Assembly: GCA_016864895.1 (NCBI GenBank)
Contig: CP046107.1
Coordinates: 1,543,492 to 1,607,491 of the forward strand
Direction: 5' to 3'
From: Neisseriaceae bacterium
Lineage (GTDB): Bacteria; Pseudomonadota; Gammaproteobacteria; Burkholderiales; Neisseriaceae
DNA length: 64,000 nucleotides
Below are positions 47,180 through 56,118 of the stretch, piece by piece. Under the pieces are notes generated by a model. The model did not search any database and was not told where the DNA came from. It saw only the letters and a list, made by a program, of their open reading frames with translations. Position numbers and translations under genes: made by a program. Each line of letters starts with the position of its first letter. Position 1 is the stretch's first letter.

Positions 47180-48026
47180 CCATTGAAATTATTTTAATAA
47201 CAGTTGAATTTATCATGTCTTTCATTTTTTGATTATCAAAAAAATCTTTTCTAAACGAATTATCTAATAAAGCATATTTGGGTCGAATGCTTTTTGGAGA
47301 GGCTTGGATAGGAATAATATTAGCTGATAGCGGAAGGTATTGAGAGCATGTAAGCGCAATGACCTGAGCATATTCATACCAAGAATAGACCTTATCATCA
47401 GTAAAATGGATTATACCTGATAGTTCTGGCTTTTGTTCTAGGATATATTGAATAAATAAAGCCAATGAATGACAAGAAGTGGGTTGAGTATAAGCGTCAT
47501 TGACAACGGATATGGTTTTCTTTTCTTTAATCTGGCGTACGATTTTGGTCATGAAATTATTTCTAAAAGGGCTATATAGAGATGAAGTGCGGATAATAAT
47601 TGCTTGAGGATTTTCTTGTAAAACTGTTTGTTCACCTCGATATTTGGATAAGCCATAGTAATTGATTGGTTGAGCTATTTCTTGTTCAGTATATAAATGA
47701 TCACACTCACCTGAAAAGACATAATTGCTAGAAATATGGATCAAACCAATGCCATATTGATAGGTTAAGGAGGCTAATTTTTTAACTGCTAGGTGATTAA
47801 TTTCATCACATTTTTTAAGTTCTTTTTGTGCTAAATCTACATGATTATAAGCAGCAAAATTAAGGATATACTCAGGTTTTAAATTAGTTAATTTGTCTTT
47901 AAGCAAATCAGTATGTGTAATATCTAAATGGTACTTGCTAAATGGGCTAATATGATGGAATGGTTCCAAAATAGGAACAATACTTTGACCTAGTTGTCCA
48001 TTAGCCCCAGTGATTAAAATATGCAT
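47175..48026 (-). CDS. rfbD: dTDP-4-dehydrorhamnose reductase-like protein
   Basis: Short-chain dehydrogenase/reductase of 283 residues in the RmlD family, which makes dTDP-L-rhamnose for surface polysaccharide. N-terminal nucleotide fold ILITGANGQLGQSIV near 3-17, ISSNYVFSGE near 97 and the catalytic Tyr-Lys in YYGLSKYRGEQTVL near 124-137. The rmlA, rmlB and rmlC partner genes are not in this window, so the sugar cannot be confirmed; MAT2B-like or other RmlD relatives are alternatives. Its stop lies inside the dispersed repeat, and ppx starts 15 bp upstream in the same direction. Confidence 0.78.
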   Translation of the reverse strand: MHILITGANGQLGQSIVPILEPFHHISPFSKYHLDITHTDLLKDKLTNLKPEYILNFAAYNHVDLAQKELKKCDEINHLAVKKLASLTYQYGIGLIHISSNYVFSGECDHLYTEQEIAQPINYYGLSKYRGEQTVLQENPQAIIIRTSSLYSPFRNNFMTKIVRQIKEKKTISVVNDAYTQPTSCHSLALFIQYILEQKPELSGIIHFTDDKVYSWYEYAQVIALTCSQYLPLSANIIPIQASPKSIRPKYALLDNSFRKDFFDNQKMKDMINSTVIKIISME

Positions 48027-48041
48027 CGTAATAAAAAAAAT

Positions 48042-49538
48042 TTAGATTAGTTTAATAACAAAATCATAAGTAATCAATTTCCAATAGTTAGATTCTTTTT
48101 CTAATACACTGGCAGTTAAAGGATTTTTATTTATCCATGATTTTTCTATTTTTAAAATAATATTTTTATTTCTTTCATCTAGTCTAATGGAAATGTTCTC
48201 AGGAATAGTAATACCATTTCTTGCACGACAGAAAATAGTGGCTAATCTTAAAGCAATAGTGGAATACCAGAGTTCTTTAGAGGTTAAGTATTCTTGAACT
48301 TTTTTTAAATTTCCTTTATGACCGAGAATGATTAAAGCAGTAATATATTGGTCTTTACTAGAGAAACCTGACATATCAGCATTTTGTATAATGTAGGATG
48401 AATGCTTGTGGTAGCCAGTATGGGAAATAAATAAACCGATTTCATGTAACTTACTAGCCCAGGTGATAAAATGTTTCCATTGAGAAAGAGATTGTTCAAT
48501 CGGGTCGCTTTTATCTAGGCGGTCAAAAAACGCCAGTGCTAGTTGTTGAACATTTTCAGCTTGTCTTTTATTAACGAGATACCTATTTTGGAAATTTTCT
48601 ACTGTTTCGTCTCTGAGATCTTGATCTAGTTGACGACCAATAAAATCATATAATACACCGTCTCTTAATCCAGCATCAGTGACTTGCATAGATTTGATTT
48701 TAATTTCTTCAAAAATCGCAATCATTAGTGCAAGACCACCTGTGAATACCCTCATACGAGTAGGTTTTATGTCCCTAAATTTAACTTTTTCTACACTACC
48801 ATATTTAATAATTTGATTTTTTAAGTAGATTAAAAAATCATAGTCAAAAGCTTCCTTATTGGGATAATTTAACCGATATAAGCCACTTATTGTTTTGGCT
48901 GTACCAGATGAACCAATGGACAGGTTCCATCTGGATTCTTTTATTTTCTTAACAATTTTTTGGATTTCAGAGCGCGCTGATTTGATAGCGTTATTAAAAT
49001 GTTTAGCCGTAATATTATCAGTATCAAAAAAATTTTTACTGTAGGTCACACAACCAATATTTAAACTTTCTGTAATTTCAGGTTGTAAATCATTACCAAC
49101 GATAAATTCTGTTGAACCCCCTCCAATATCTACAATTAGAGCTTTTTTATTATTAAAGGGGGTAATATGTAAAACGCCTGTGTAGATTAAACGTGCTTCC
49201 TCATGACCACTAATGATTTCAATTGGAAAGCCTAGAGCTTGTTGAGCTTGAGACATGAAAGAATTAATATTTTTAGCAACCCTGAAGGTATTTGTAGCCA
49301 CAACACGCACTTGTTTCTCTTCAAAGCCACGTAAACGTTCACCAAATTTTTGTAAACATTGTAAAGCTTTTTTTTGAGATACATCATCTAGAAAATTATT
49401 TTTGTCCAGTCCAGCAGCAAAATGGATCATATCCTTTATTGAATCAACAGTTTGATATTGTCCATCCATATTTTTGCTGATGGTGAGGCGAAAACTATTA
49501 GAACCTAAGTCACCAGTAGCGATAAAATCCATAATCAA
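48042..49538 (-). CDS. ppx: Exopolyphosphatase / pppGpp phosphohydrolase family
   Basis: ASKHA-fold phosphatase of 498 residues that trims inorganic polyphosphate or pppGpp. ATGDLGSNSFRLTI near 6-19 (phosphate 1 motif), VRVVATNTFRVAKN near 72, EIISGHEEARLIYTGV near 106 and VDIGGGSTEFIVG near 130 are the family signatures; GSSGTAKTISGLY follows. The C-terminal half has the helical HD-like region (HEIGLFISHTGYHKHSSYII near 365). Ppx and GppA cannot be told apart by eye, though the length of about 500 fits both. A second Met two residues on is an equally good start. Confidence 0.9.
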   Translation of the reverse strand: MIMDFIATGDLGSNSFRLTISKNMDGQYQTVDSIKDMIHFAAGLDKNNFLDDVSQKKALQCLQKFGERLRGFEEKQVRVVATNTFRVAKNINSFMSQAQQALGFPIEIISGHEEARLIYTGVLHITPFNNKKALIVDIGGGSTEFIVGNDLQPEITESLNIGCVTYSKNFFDTDNITAKHFNNAIKSARSEIQKIVKKIKESRWNLSIGSSGTAKTISGLYRLNYPNKEAFDYDFLIYLKNQIIKYGSVEKVKFRDIKPTRMRVFTGGLALMIAIFEEIKIKSMQVTDAGLRDGVLYDFIGRQLDQDLRDETVENFQNRYLVNKRQAENVQQLALAFFDRLDKSDPIEQSLSQWKHFITWASKLHEIGLFISHTGYHKHSSYIIQNADMSGFSSKDQYITALIILGHKGNLKKVQEYLTSKELWYSTIALRLATIFCRARNGITIPENISIRLDERNKNIILKIEKSWINKNPLTASVLEKESNYWKLITYDFVIKLI

Positions 49539-49614
49539 AAACCTTTACTAAAAATCCCCAATTTTACCACAATAACGTTGAGTTATCGTATTGAAGGTGT
49601 TTAGATACCTATTT

Positions 49615-49644
49615 AAAAAGGCTAGTAAATTTACTAGCCTTTTT
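49615..49644. terminator. Bidirectional terminator between yidC and ppx
   Basis: AAAAAGGCTAGTAAATTTACTAGCCTTTTT is a perfect 30-bp palindrome (shown here in two halves: AAAAAGGCTAGTAAA and TTTACTAGCCTTTTT) with T-runs on both strands. It lies 7 bp after the yidC stop and 77 bp upstream of ppx, so it ends the rpmH-yidC transcript. Confidence 0.92.
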
Positions 49645-49650
49645 AAATAA

Positions 49651-51318
49651 TTATGATTTATTTCTTACTAAATTACTCTCAATTGACTTATTAATACGCC
49701 ATTGTTGTAGTATTGTCAGTATGTTGTTTACTAGCCAATAAAGTACCAATCCAGAAGGGAAGAAGAAGAACATAACTGAGAATACTAATGGTAAAATCTT
49801 CATCATTTTTGCTTGCATTGGATCAGTAGGGGGCGCATTAAACTTGGTTTGTAGGAACATAGTTATGGCCATTAAAATTGGTAAGATATAATATGGATCC
49901 GGCTCAGAAAGATTAGTGATCCAACCAATCCATGGAGCTCCTCTTAGTTCAACAGAGTTAAATAATGCCCAGTATAAACCGATAAATATAGGGAATTGTA
50001 TTAGCATCGGTAAACATCCACCAAGAGGATTAACTTTTTCTGTTTTATACAGTTCCATCATTTGTTGTTGCATTTTAACTCTATCATCACCACTATTTTC
50101 TTTGATTGCCTGAATCTTTGGCGTTAATTGCCGTATTCTGGCCATACTTCTAGTAGAAGCTGAGGTAAGAGGATAAAGAATAATTTTTAATAAAATAACC
50201 AGTATAATGATTGCCCAACCCCAGTTATGTACAAATGATTCAATGTATTGCAATGTAAGAAAGAGTGGGTTAGCAAAAATGTGCCACATTCCATAATCTT
50301 TTACAAGTGGGAGATTTTCAGCAGTAGCATTTAAAGCTTTATATTCCTTGGGACCCAAGAATAAACTTACATTTAGTGTTTTTGTATCATTATTTGTAAT
50401 ACTGGGAAGCTTTGTTGTGAATGCTACTTCATAAAGTTTATCACTTTTTCGTTGATTAAAATATAAATGACAATCATTCAGTTGACAAACCGATTGCATA
50501 TCTCTAGGCTGCAAGAAAAATATGGAAACGAAATAATGTTGTATAATTCCCAGCCAACCGTTATTGGCAGTTTTAGGAAATTCAGCTTTATTTTGAGCAA
50601 TACTATCAAATGATATTTTTTGAAATTTATCTTGGTCGGTATAACTAACTGCTCCTGTATAAAAATTAGTAAAGAATGCATGTTCACCAGAAGGGGTACC
50701 ATTATGTAGTAAACGATACATAGCAGTTAGATCCAACGGAGTATCTCCATGATTTGTTATATCATACTTAAAATCAATGACATAATTATTTTTTTTGAAT
50801 ATAAGAGATTTTTGTACAGATACCCCATCGATATTTTTATTTAGAACAACTTCAATTTGATCTTTGTTGCCTATTTGGTAATTGTCTGTAGGTGCTGTAA
50901 AAGGAATTTTATCTAAGAAAAAATGATTATCAGCTCCAATCAAACGACTTTGAGCAGAGTATTGAATATTTTTATCTAATAAAATCACGTTATTATTGGG
51001 ATCATCATTAGATCGGTGCTTTAATAATTCCAAGTAATTAATATCACCTGTTGCTTCATCTATTTTGGCAATATAGTTATCTGTAGTTACTGTGATTTCT
51101 CTTGACTCTGGAAAAGGCTCTTCGCTAGCAGTATTTTTATTTAAAGCTGTAAGAGAGGTTTGGTTAGTCAATATGATTTCTGAATTGGGTATTTCATTAT
51201 TTTCCACTGTTCTATTTGGGGGAGGAAACAATATATTCCAACCAAAAATTAGCATTAAAGTTAAGACTAAAAATATAATAGAATTTCTAGTGTAATCTTT
51301 ATTATCATTAGGATTCAT
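49651..51318 (-). CDS. yidC: Membrane protein insertase YidC
   Basis: Inserts and folds inner-membrane proteins, alone or with SecYEG. The 555-residue protein is the Gram-negative form: N-terminal signal anchor (about 15-33), large periplasmic beta domain (about 60-330), then conserved membrane helices with [19 protein letters not shown] near 365-383 (hydrophilic-groove region), the cytoplasmic coiled-coil hairpin with [16 protein letters not shown], and [20 protein letters not shown] near 427. Its ATG overlaps the yidD stop (ATGA). End of the rpmH-rnpA-yidD-yidC operon. Confidence 0.97.
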   Translation of the reverse strand: MNPNDNKDYTRNSIIFLVLTLMLIFGWNILFPPPNRTVENNEIPNSEIILTNQTSLTALNKNTASEEPFPESREITVTTDNYIAKIDEATGDINYLELLKHRSNDDPNNNVILLDKNIQYSAQSRLIGADNHFFLDKIPFTAPTDNYQIGNKDQIEVVLNKNIDGVSVQKSLIFKKNNYVIDFKYDITNHGDTPLDLTAMYRLLHNGTPSGEHAFFTNFYTGAVSYTDQDKFQKISFDSIAQNKAEFPKTANNGWLGIIQHYFVSIFFLQPRDMQSVCQLNDCHLYFNQRKSDKLYEVAFTTKLPSITNNDTKTLNVSLFLGPKEYKALNATAENLPLVKDYGMWHIFANPLFLTLQYIESFVHNWGWAIIILVILLKIILYPLTSASTRSMARIRQLTPKIQAIKENSGDDRVKMQQQMMELYKTEKVNPLGGCLPMLIQFPIFIGLYWALFNSVELRGAPWIGWITNLSEPDPYYILPILMAITMFLQTKFNAPPTDPMQAKMMKILPLVFSVMFFFFPSGLVLYWLVNNILTILQQWRINKSIESNLVRNKS

Positions 51319-51545
51319 TGTTTGTCTCCATTCTTATTTGGTACTGGGTCATAGCCATGGTTACCCCATGGATGACAACGCATGATTCTTTTAATTGAAA
51401 GCCAACTACCTTGAATAAACCCAAAACGACTTAAAGACTCAATAGCATATTGAGAACAAGTTGGGGTGTAACGGCAAGTAGGTGGAAATAGAGGGCTAAT
51501 TGCAGTTTGATAAAAACGAATTAATTTAATGAGTATATCGTCCAT
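51315..51545 (-). CDS. yidD: Membrane protein insertion efficiency factor YidD
   Basis: Small membrane-associated protein of 76 residues that aids YidC-dependent insertion. Conserved text: [20 protein letters not shown] with the Cys pattern, then [12 protein letters not shown] and [14 protein letters not shown]. It overlaps rnpA by 20 bp at its start and yidC by 4 bp at its end, the usual compact order in bacteria. Confidence 0.95.
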   Translation of the reverse strand: MDDILIKLIRFYQTAISPLFPPTCRYTPTCSQYAIESLSRFGFIQGSWLSIKRIMRCHPWGNHGYDPVPNKNGDKQ

Positions 51546-51900
51546 AAAACTTTTTCTGTATATGTGATTTAAAATGATCTAATTCTCGATTAACCTCATA
51601 AAAATTTTGATGACTAAATTGATTTTTAACACAGAATATGTAATCACCCCTGGGCAGATACGATCGATTGTATCTAAACCATTCTCTTATTAATCGCTTC
51701 ATATAGTTTCTGTCTACCGCCTTTTTTGAAACTCTTTTACTAACAATTAGTCCAAATCTTTGCTGATTTTGATTATTGATGTAATAAAAAATCCTCAGAT
51801 TTTTCTCAGTATTAAATGTTTTTTTATATTTAAAAACTTCAGAAAAATCACTTTTATTTAATAATTTATCTGATTTTTTTAATGATAAAGATTGACTCAC
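51526..51900 (-). CDS. rnpA: RNase P protein component
   Basis: Basic protein subunit that helps RNase P RNA bind pre-tRNA. The 124-residue protein has the family RNR motif in [18 protein letters not shown] near 58-75 and [15 protein letters not shown] just before it. The start is GTG at 51900, 9 bp after the rpmH stop; no Shine-Dalgarno is evident, so coupling to rpmH is likely. The RNA partner rnpB is at 43.5 kb. Confidence 0.94.
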   Translation of the reverse strand: MSQSLSLKKSDKLLNKSDFSEVFKYKKTFNTEKNLRIFYYINNQNQQRFGLIVSKRVSKKAVDRNYMKRLIREWFRYNRSYLPRGDYIFCVKNQFSHQNFYEVNRELDHFKSHIQKKFYGRYTH

Positions 51901-51909
51901 GAGGATTAA

Positions 51910-52044
51910 TTAAACAGATAAACTTTTTCTACCTTTTGCTCTTCTAGCAGCTAGTACTGCCTTACCATGACGAGTTCTAGAACGGACCAAAAATCCGTGT
52001 GTACGTTTTCTTTTAATAACTGATGGCTGAAATGTGCGCTTCAT
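51910..52044 (-). CDS. rpmH: Ribosomal protein L34
   Basis: The 44-residue product starts [18 protein letters not shown] and ends [13 protein letters not shown], the standard L34 sequence. It opens the rpmH-rnpA-yidD-yidC operon. In many bacteria dnaA diverges from rpmH at the origin; here tRNA-Ser and pyrD lie upstream instead. Confidence 0.97.
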   Translation of the reverse strand: MKRTFQPSVIKRKRTHGFLVRSRTRHGKAVLAARRAKGRKSLSV

Positions 52045-52305
52045 AATAAAATCCTCAAAAAAATTTAACTAGAAATTCTAGTTTTAATTAACTATTTTGT
52101 CAATGGAAACCTTGAGTTTGTTTATTTGAAACCGGATAATACGCAAGATCATTTGGGATAATTGATTTTATACATTTTATGTATAAGTAGTTTTCTTGTA
52201 TAAGTAGTTTTCTTCGAATTTTGGTGAAAGTATATTTTTTCCATAAATAATATACGAGAAAATATCATCAAAGTTAATATTTTTACCTGATATTTCTATC
52301 AAAAA
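52045..52305. promoter_or_regulatory. rpmH upstream region
   Basis: 260-bp AT-rich spacer holding the rpmH promoter. I looked for DnaA boxes (TTATNCACA) and saw none that match well. A 17-bp tandem duplication, GTATAAGTAGTTTTCTT, occupies 52181-52197 and 52198-52214. Confidence 0.6.
52181..52214. repeat. Perfect 17-bp tandem duplication
   Basis: GTATAAGTAGTTTTCTT occurs twice in direct succession without mismatch, upstream of rpmH. Confidence 0.97.
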
Positions 52306-52396
52306 TGGCGGAGAGGAAGGGATTCGAACCCTCGATACGTTATTCACGTATACACGCTTTCCAGGCGTGCGACTTCAACCACTCATCCACCTCTCC
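52306..52396 (-). tRNA. tRNA-Ser (anticodon GGA)
   Basis: Minus-strand 91-nt tRNA with long variable arm. Acceptor GGAGAGG/CCTCTCC, discriminator G and encoded CCA (52306-52308). The anticodon loop reads CT-GGA-AA, for TCC/TCT codons. T-arm GGTTCGAATCC. It lies between rpmH and pyrD, 9 bp after the pyrD stop. Confidence 0.97.
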
Positions 52397-52405
52397 GAAA
52401 GCTTT

Positions 52406-53431
52406 TTAGTTATAAATAACAGGTTCACTACATATTTTAATACATTTAGTGACCAAACTAGGGCCTTGATAAATCAGCCCAGTATAAAGTTGTACCGCAC
52501 TTGCACCCAGTTCTAATTTATGTAGGGCATCTTTACCGGAATTAATACCACCTACACCAATCACTGGGATATTACCATCTAATTCTTTTAACAGAGTAGT
52601 TAGTATTTTGTTAGATTTTTCAAAAAGTGGAGCACCAGACAATCCACCGTTTTCTTTAGCTAGAGGGTCACCCTCAATAAGTATTTTATCAACTGTTGTG
52701 TTTGAACAGGTAATACCGTCTAAAGAGACCTCTATAGCTATTTTAGCAATATCCTTAATTTGTTCTAATGTTAGATCTGGTGCAATTTTTATCATTAGAG
52801 GAACATATTTTTGATGCTGAATTTCTAAATCCTTTTGAGCCGATTTTAAACTGGAAAGTAGGTGTTCAATATGTTTTTTATTTTGTAACTCTCTTAAATT
52901 TTTAGTATTTGGGGAGCTAATATTAACACAGATATAAGAAGCATAAGGATAGATTTTAGTCAGACAGGTCAAATAATCTTCTAGAGCATTTTCAATAGGG
53001 GTATCATAATTTTTACCAATATTGACACCCAATACACCTTTGTAGTGAGACTCTTTGATCTGTTCAATCATATAATCAACCCCTTTATTATTAAAGCCCA
53101 TGCGGTTAATGATAGCATTTTTCTCAGGTATTCTAAATAATCTAGGTTTCGGATTGCCAAGTTGAGGTCTAGGGGTAACAGTTCCTATTTCGATAAAGCC
53201 AAATCCTAGGGAGGCTAAAGCATCAATGTACTCGCCATTTTTATCTAAACCTGCGGCTAAGCCAATGGGATTGGAAATCTCAAGTCCCATTAAGGTGGAA
53301 GGGTATTGTGCCATAAAAAATGGTTTCAATAAATTAAAACGATAAAATAGTTTTAATAATTTTAATGAGTAGATATGAGATTTTTCTTCGTCCATTGAGA
53401 GTAAAAACCGTTTAACCAAATTATAAAACAT
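52406..53431 (-). CDS. pyrD: Dihydroorotate dehydrogenase (quinone), class 2
   Basis: Membrane-associated flavoenzyme oxidising dihydroorotate to orotate with quinone in pyrimidine synthesis. About 341 residues from the ATG at 53431. The N-terminal amphipathic helices (1-40) bind the membrane; then [19 protein letters not shown] near 52, [21 protein letters not shown] near 75, [10 protein letters not shown] near 106, the catalytic Ser region VNISSPNT near 170, and C-terminal FMN loops GGLSGAPL and PVIGVGGI. The TTG at 53443 would add four residues. Confidence 0.95.
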   Translation of the reverse strand: [341 protein letters not shown]

Positions 53432-53449
53432 AAGTAAATCCAATCATCG

Positions 53450-54406
53450 TTATTTAAAAGACGAATTTGTTCCAATAGTCTTCAATAGGATATATTCTAG
53501 GCTTACACGCATAGTTTTTTGTATGTATTCTATCCAATCATCTTCCGGAGTGTAGTCAATCAGTACTGGATCCTCCATAATACTTCTAGCAACAGAGTAT
53601 ATACTACCAAAATCATCAATTAGACCTATGTCTTTTGCTTCTATTCCAGTGAAAATTCTACCAGTGAAGACATCAGGATTTTCCTCCCATTTTAATCGAC
53701 TACTTCTACCTTGCTTGACAGCATTGATGAATTGATTGTGAATTTGATCCAATATTGAATTTAATATTTGAATTTGTTCGGGGGTTTCTTCTTGGAATGG
53801 GCTACCTAGCGCTTTATTTCGACCAGCTGTTTTAGTCCTATCTTTAATTCCAAGCTTGTTGGCTAGGTCTCTTAGATCATAATCGGGCATAATAACACCA
53901 ATACTGCCTACGATGCTAGAAGGGTTGGCATAGATTTTATCAGTGGCAGATATGATGTAGTAACAACCCGAGGCACATACATCACTTACGACAGCATAGA
54001 TAGGAATCTTTGGATATTTTTTCTTATAATTCTGAATTTCCTGATAGGCAATATCTGACGTAACAGGAGAACCTCCAGGGCTATTTGCTCTAATGATAAT
54101 TGCTTGAACATTTTTTTGATTGTAATAAATATCCTCTAAACCATTTGTTAATTTTTCAAGAGTTTGATTCATATCAGAGATTTCTTCTGATAAATCTAAA
54201 GTTGCAATATGTTTCTTAAATCCACTATTATCGGCACTCATAAAGGGGAAAGGCATTATAAAAATAATAAATATTAAAATAATTATTAAGAGAACCCATG
54301 GCCATTTTTTTGTTTTATTAGGTTTTTTATCTAAAAGCAGTTTTTTTATTATTTCTCTTTGCCAAAATAACTCATTTTCATTTTGCTTATTACTTTGATT
54401 TTCCAT
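53450..54406 (-). CDS. sppA: Signal peptide peptidase SppA, 36-kDa type
   Basis: Inner-membrane S49-family serine protease that degrades cleaved signal peptides. The 318-residue protein has one N-terminal membrane segment (about 39-58), the RANSPGGSPVTSDIAY motif near 106, the nucleophile Ser in SDVCASGCYYIISATDKIYA near 141-160 and the general-base Lys near GRNKALGSPF. Single protease domain, so it is the short (about 320) form rather than the 67-kDa one. pyrD follows 18 bp later in the same direction. Confidence 0.93.
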   Translation of the reverse strand: MENQSNKQNENELFWQREIIKKLLLDKKPNKTKKWPWVLLIIILIFIIFIMPFPFMSADNSGFKKHIATLDLSEEISDMNQTLEKLTNGLEDIYYNQKNVQAIIIRANSPGGSPVTSDIAYQEIQNYKKKYPKIPIYAVVSDVCASGCYYIISATDKIYANPSSIVGSIGVIMPDYDLRDLANKLGIKDRTKTAGRNKALGSPFQEETPEQIQILNSILDQIHNQFINAVKQGRSSRLKWEENPDVFTGRIFTGIEAKDIGLIDDFGSIYSVARSIMEDPVLIDYTPEDDWIEYIQKTMRVSLEYILLKTIGTNSSFK

Positions 54407-54700
54407 GATTTAAGCATCCATTATTTAAATATCTATACATTAGTTATTGTCTGATTATAACTGAATTAAGCCATTCTATCTGAAATCTAATTGTAAAATT
54501 GTAAAAAATGAGAAAGAAGGTTTTAGAAGCGACAATAATTATTAGATAGTAGTTGCCAATCGTTAAAACAACCATATCTCAATGGTATTTTGAGTACTCA
54601 TTAACGCCACAGCTATTGACTAGTGAGGTTGCTACTATTTTTTTTGTTAGGATTAGCCTCTGGTTTACATTCCTTCAGAACAATTGCTTGTACATATTTT
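54407..54700. other. Spacer between rluC and sppA
   Basis: Nearly 300 bp. On the minus strand, directly after the rluC stop, a short frame reads VQAIVLKECKPEANPNKK and runs to a stop near 54617; it lacks a good start and family and may be a leftover. Otherwise nothing is seen. Confidence 0.45.
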
Positions 54701-55639
54701 TTATTTATTTCTTAATATACACAGAAAATCACCTAGATCTTTGGGTATGGGTGCTTCTAAAGTTAGTTCATGAGCCTCATCAGGGTGTTTTATTTTAAGT
54801 TGCAGAGCATGTAAAAACATTCTTTTCAATCCTTGTTTTTGTAATTGTTTATTTAATGCGTAATTTCCATATCGTTCATCACCAGCAATAGGCGAATTCT
54901 CAGATTGCATGTGAACTCTAATTTGATGAGTGCGCCCAGTTTTTAGGGTAACCTCCAAGAGAGAATTATTAGAGAAATTTTCAACGATTTTAAATTGGCT
55001 GTGTGCATACTGACCATTAGTATCAACACGAACCATTTTTTCCCCTTTTTCACCTTGATATTTGATAAGGGGTAATTTTATATCTTTTATTTTGGGATCC
55101 CAACGATTAATTGATAATGCTAAATAAATTTTTTTGGGGTGATTTTGTCTGAACTGTTCATGTAGCTTGATTAATATTTTTCTCTTTTTTGCAACCATGA
55201 GCAACCCAGAAGTATCTTTATCTAAACGGTGTACTAATTCTAAATATTTTGCTTCTGGTCGTTGTTTTCTCAACTGTTCTATAACACCAAAGCTTAAGCC
55301 ACTCCCACCATGAGAAGCAATACCCGATGGTTTATTGATTACCAGTAAAGCATCATCCTCATATATGATGGGTAGAGGTACTAAAGGTATTGATTTTTCC
55401 AAGGGATTATGAGTAATTTTGACAGGGGGGATGCGAATACTATCATTTTCCTGAATTTTGTAATTAGATTTGATTCTTTGTTTATTAATTCTAACTTCTC
55501 CAGAGCGAATAATTTTATGAATGTGGCTTTTAGGAACTCCTTTTAAATGTTTTTGTAAATAATTATCAATTCTTTGACCTGACTCTTCTGAAGTGATACT
55601 TAAAAAATTAACTTTAACTTTACTTATTTGAGACATCAT
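54701..55639 (-). CDS. rluC: 23S rRNA pseudouridine synthase RluC
   Basis: Converts uridines 955, 2504 and 2580 (E. coli numbering) of 23S rRNA. The 312-residue protein has an N-terminal S4 RNA-binding domain (about 15-75, GQRIDNYLQKHLKGVPKSHI) and the pseudouridine synthase domain with catalytic Asp in LVHRLDKDTSGLLMVAK near 135-151 and the GRTHQIRVHM stretch near 226. Next to rne but divergent from it, as in other proteobacteria, which favours RluC over RluD. Two consecutive Met codons leave the exact start open. Confidence 0.9.
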   Translation of the reverse strand: MMSQISKVKVNFLSITSEESGQRIDNYLQKHLKGVPKSHIHKIIRSGEVRINKQRIKSNYKIQENDSIRIPPVKITHNPLEKSIPLVPLPIIYEDDALLVINKPSGIASHGGSGLSFGVIEQLRKQRPEAKYLELVHRLDKDTSGLLMVAKKRKILIKLHEQFRQNHPKKIYLALSINRWDPKIKDIKLPLIKYQGEKGEKMVRVDTNGQYAHSQFKIVENFSNNSLLEVTLKTGRTHQIRVHMQSENSPIAGDERYGNYALNKQLQKQGLKRMFLHALQLKIKHPDEAHELTLEAPIPKDLGDFLCILRNK

Positions 55640-56118
55640 GCTTATAATCTGTTACCATTTAAGTAATTATTGTAAAACGAATTAGTAAAAAAAGATAAGA
55701 TTTATTCAAAAAAGTATTGTGAATAAGTGTTTTCAATAGATACAATATGTGAAAATAATAATAATTGATGCACAGGTGAGTGCTTTACTTATGTTTTTTT
55801 AAAATATTAAGTTTTAATACATATTAAGAATATAAATTAGATTTAGTTGTAAGACTTTAAATAAGCAGAAAGTCTAGTTTAAAATTTAAGAATAGAAAAT
55901 ACAGAATAATTGTTGCTTAATGGTTTTATCCATTAAATATTGAGTAAAAGATGATAATTAAGAATAATTGTTAGCATTTTGATTCAAATAATTTTCTCAC
56001 TGTAGAAAAGTATGGGTGCGTTTAATCGCTATTCTCAATAACCTGAAGGGTGTCTATTTTTAGGATCTTAGTGTGTATTCTTGCCTCGATGTGCACTTAA
56101 CTAAGAGGTCATTTGAAA
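55640..56118 (+). promoter_or_regulatory. rne leader / divergent promoter region
   Basis: About 480 bp without genes, between divergent rluC and rne. RNase E mRNAs often have long structured leaders through which the enzyme controls its own synthesis; the length fits that, but I cannot identify the conserved hairpins by eye. Confidence 0.4.

Noticed and set aside
54553..54798. 81-codon plus-strand frame near the rluC end
   Set aside because: Overlaps the rluC 3' end antisense and shows Phe/Ile-rich noise.
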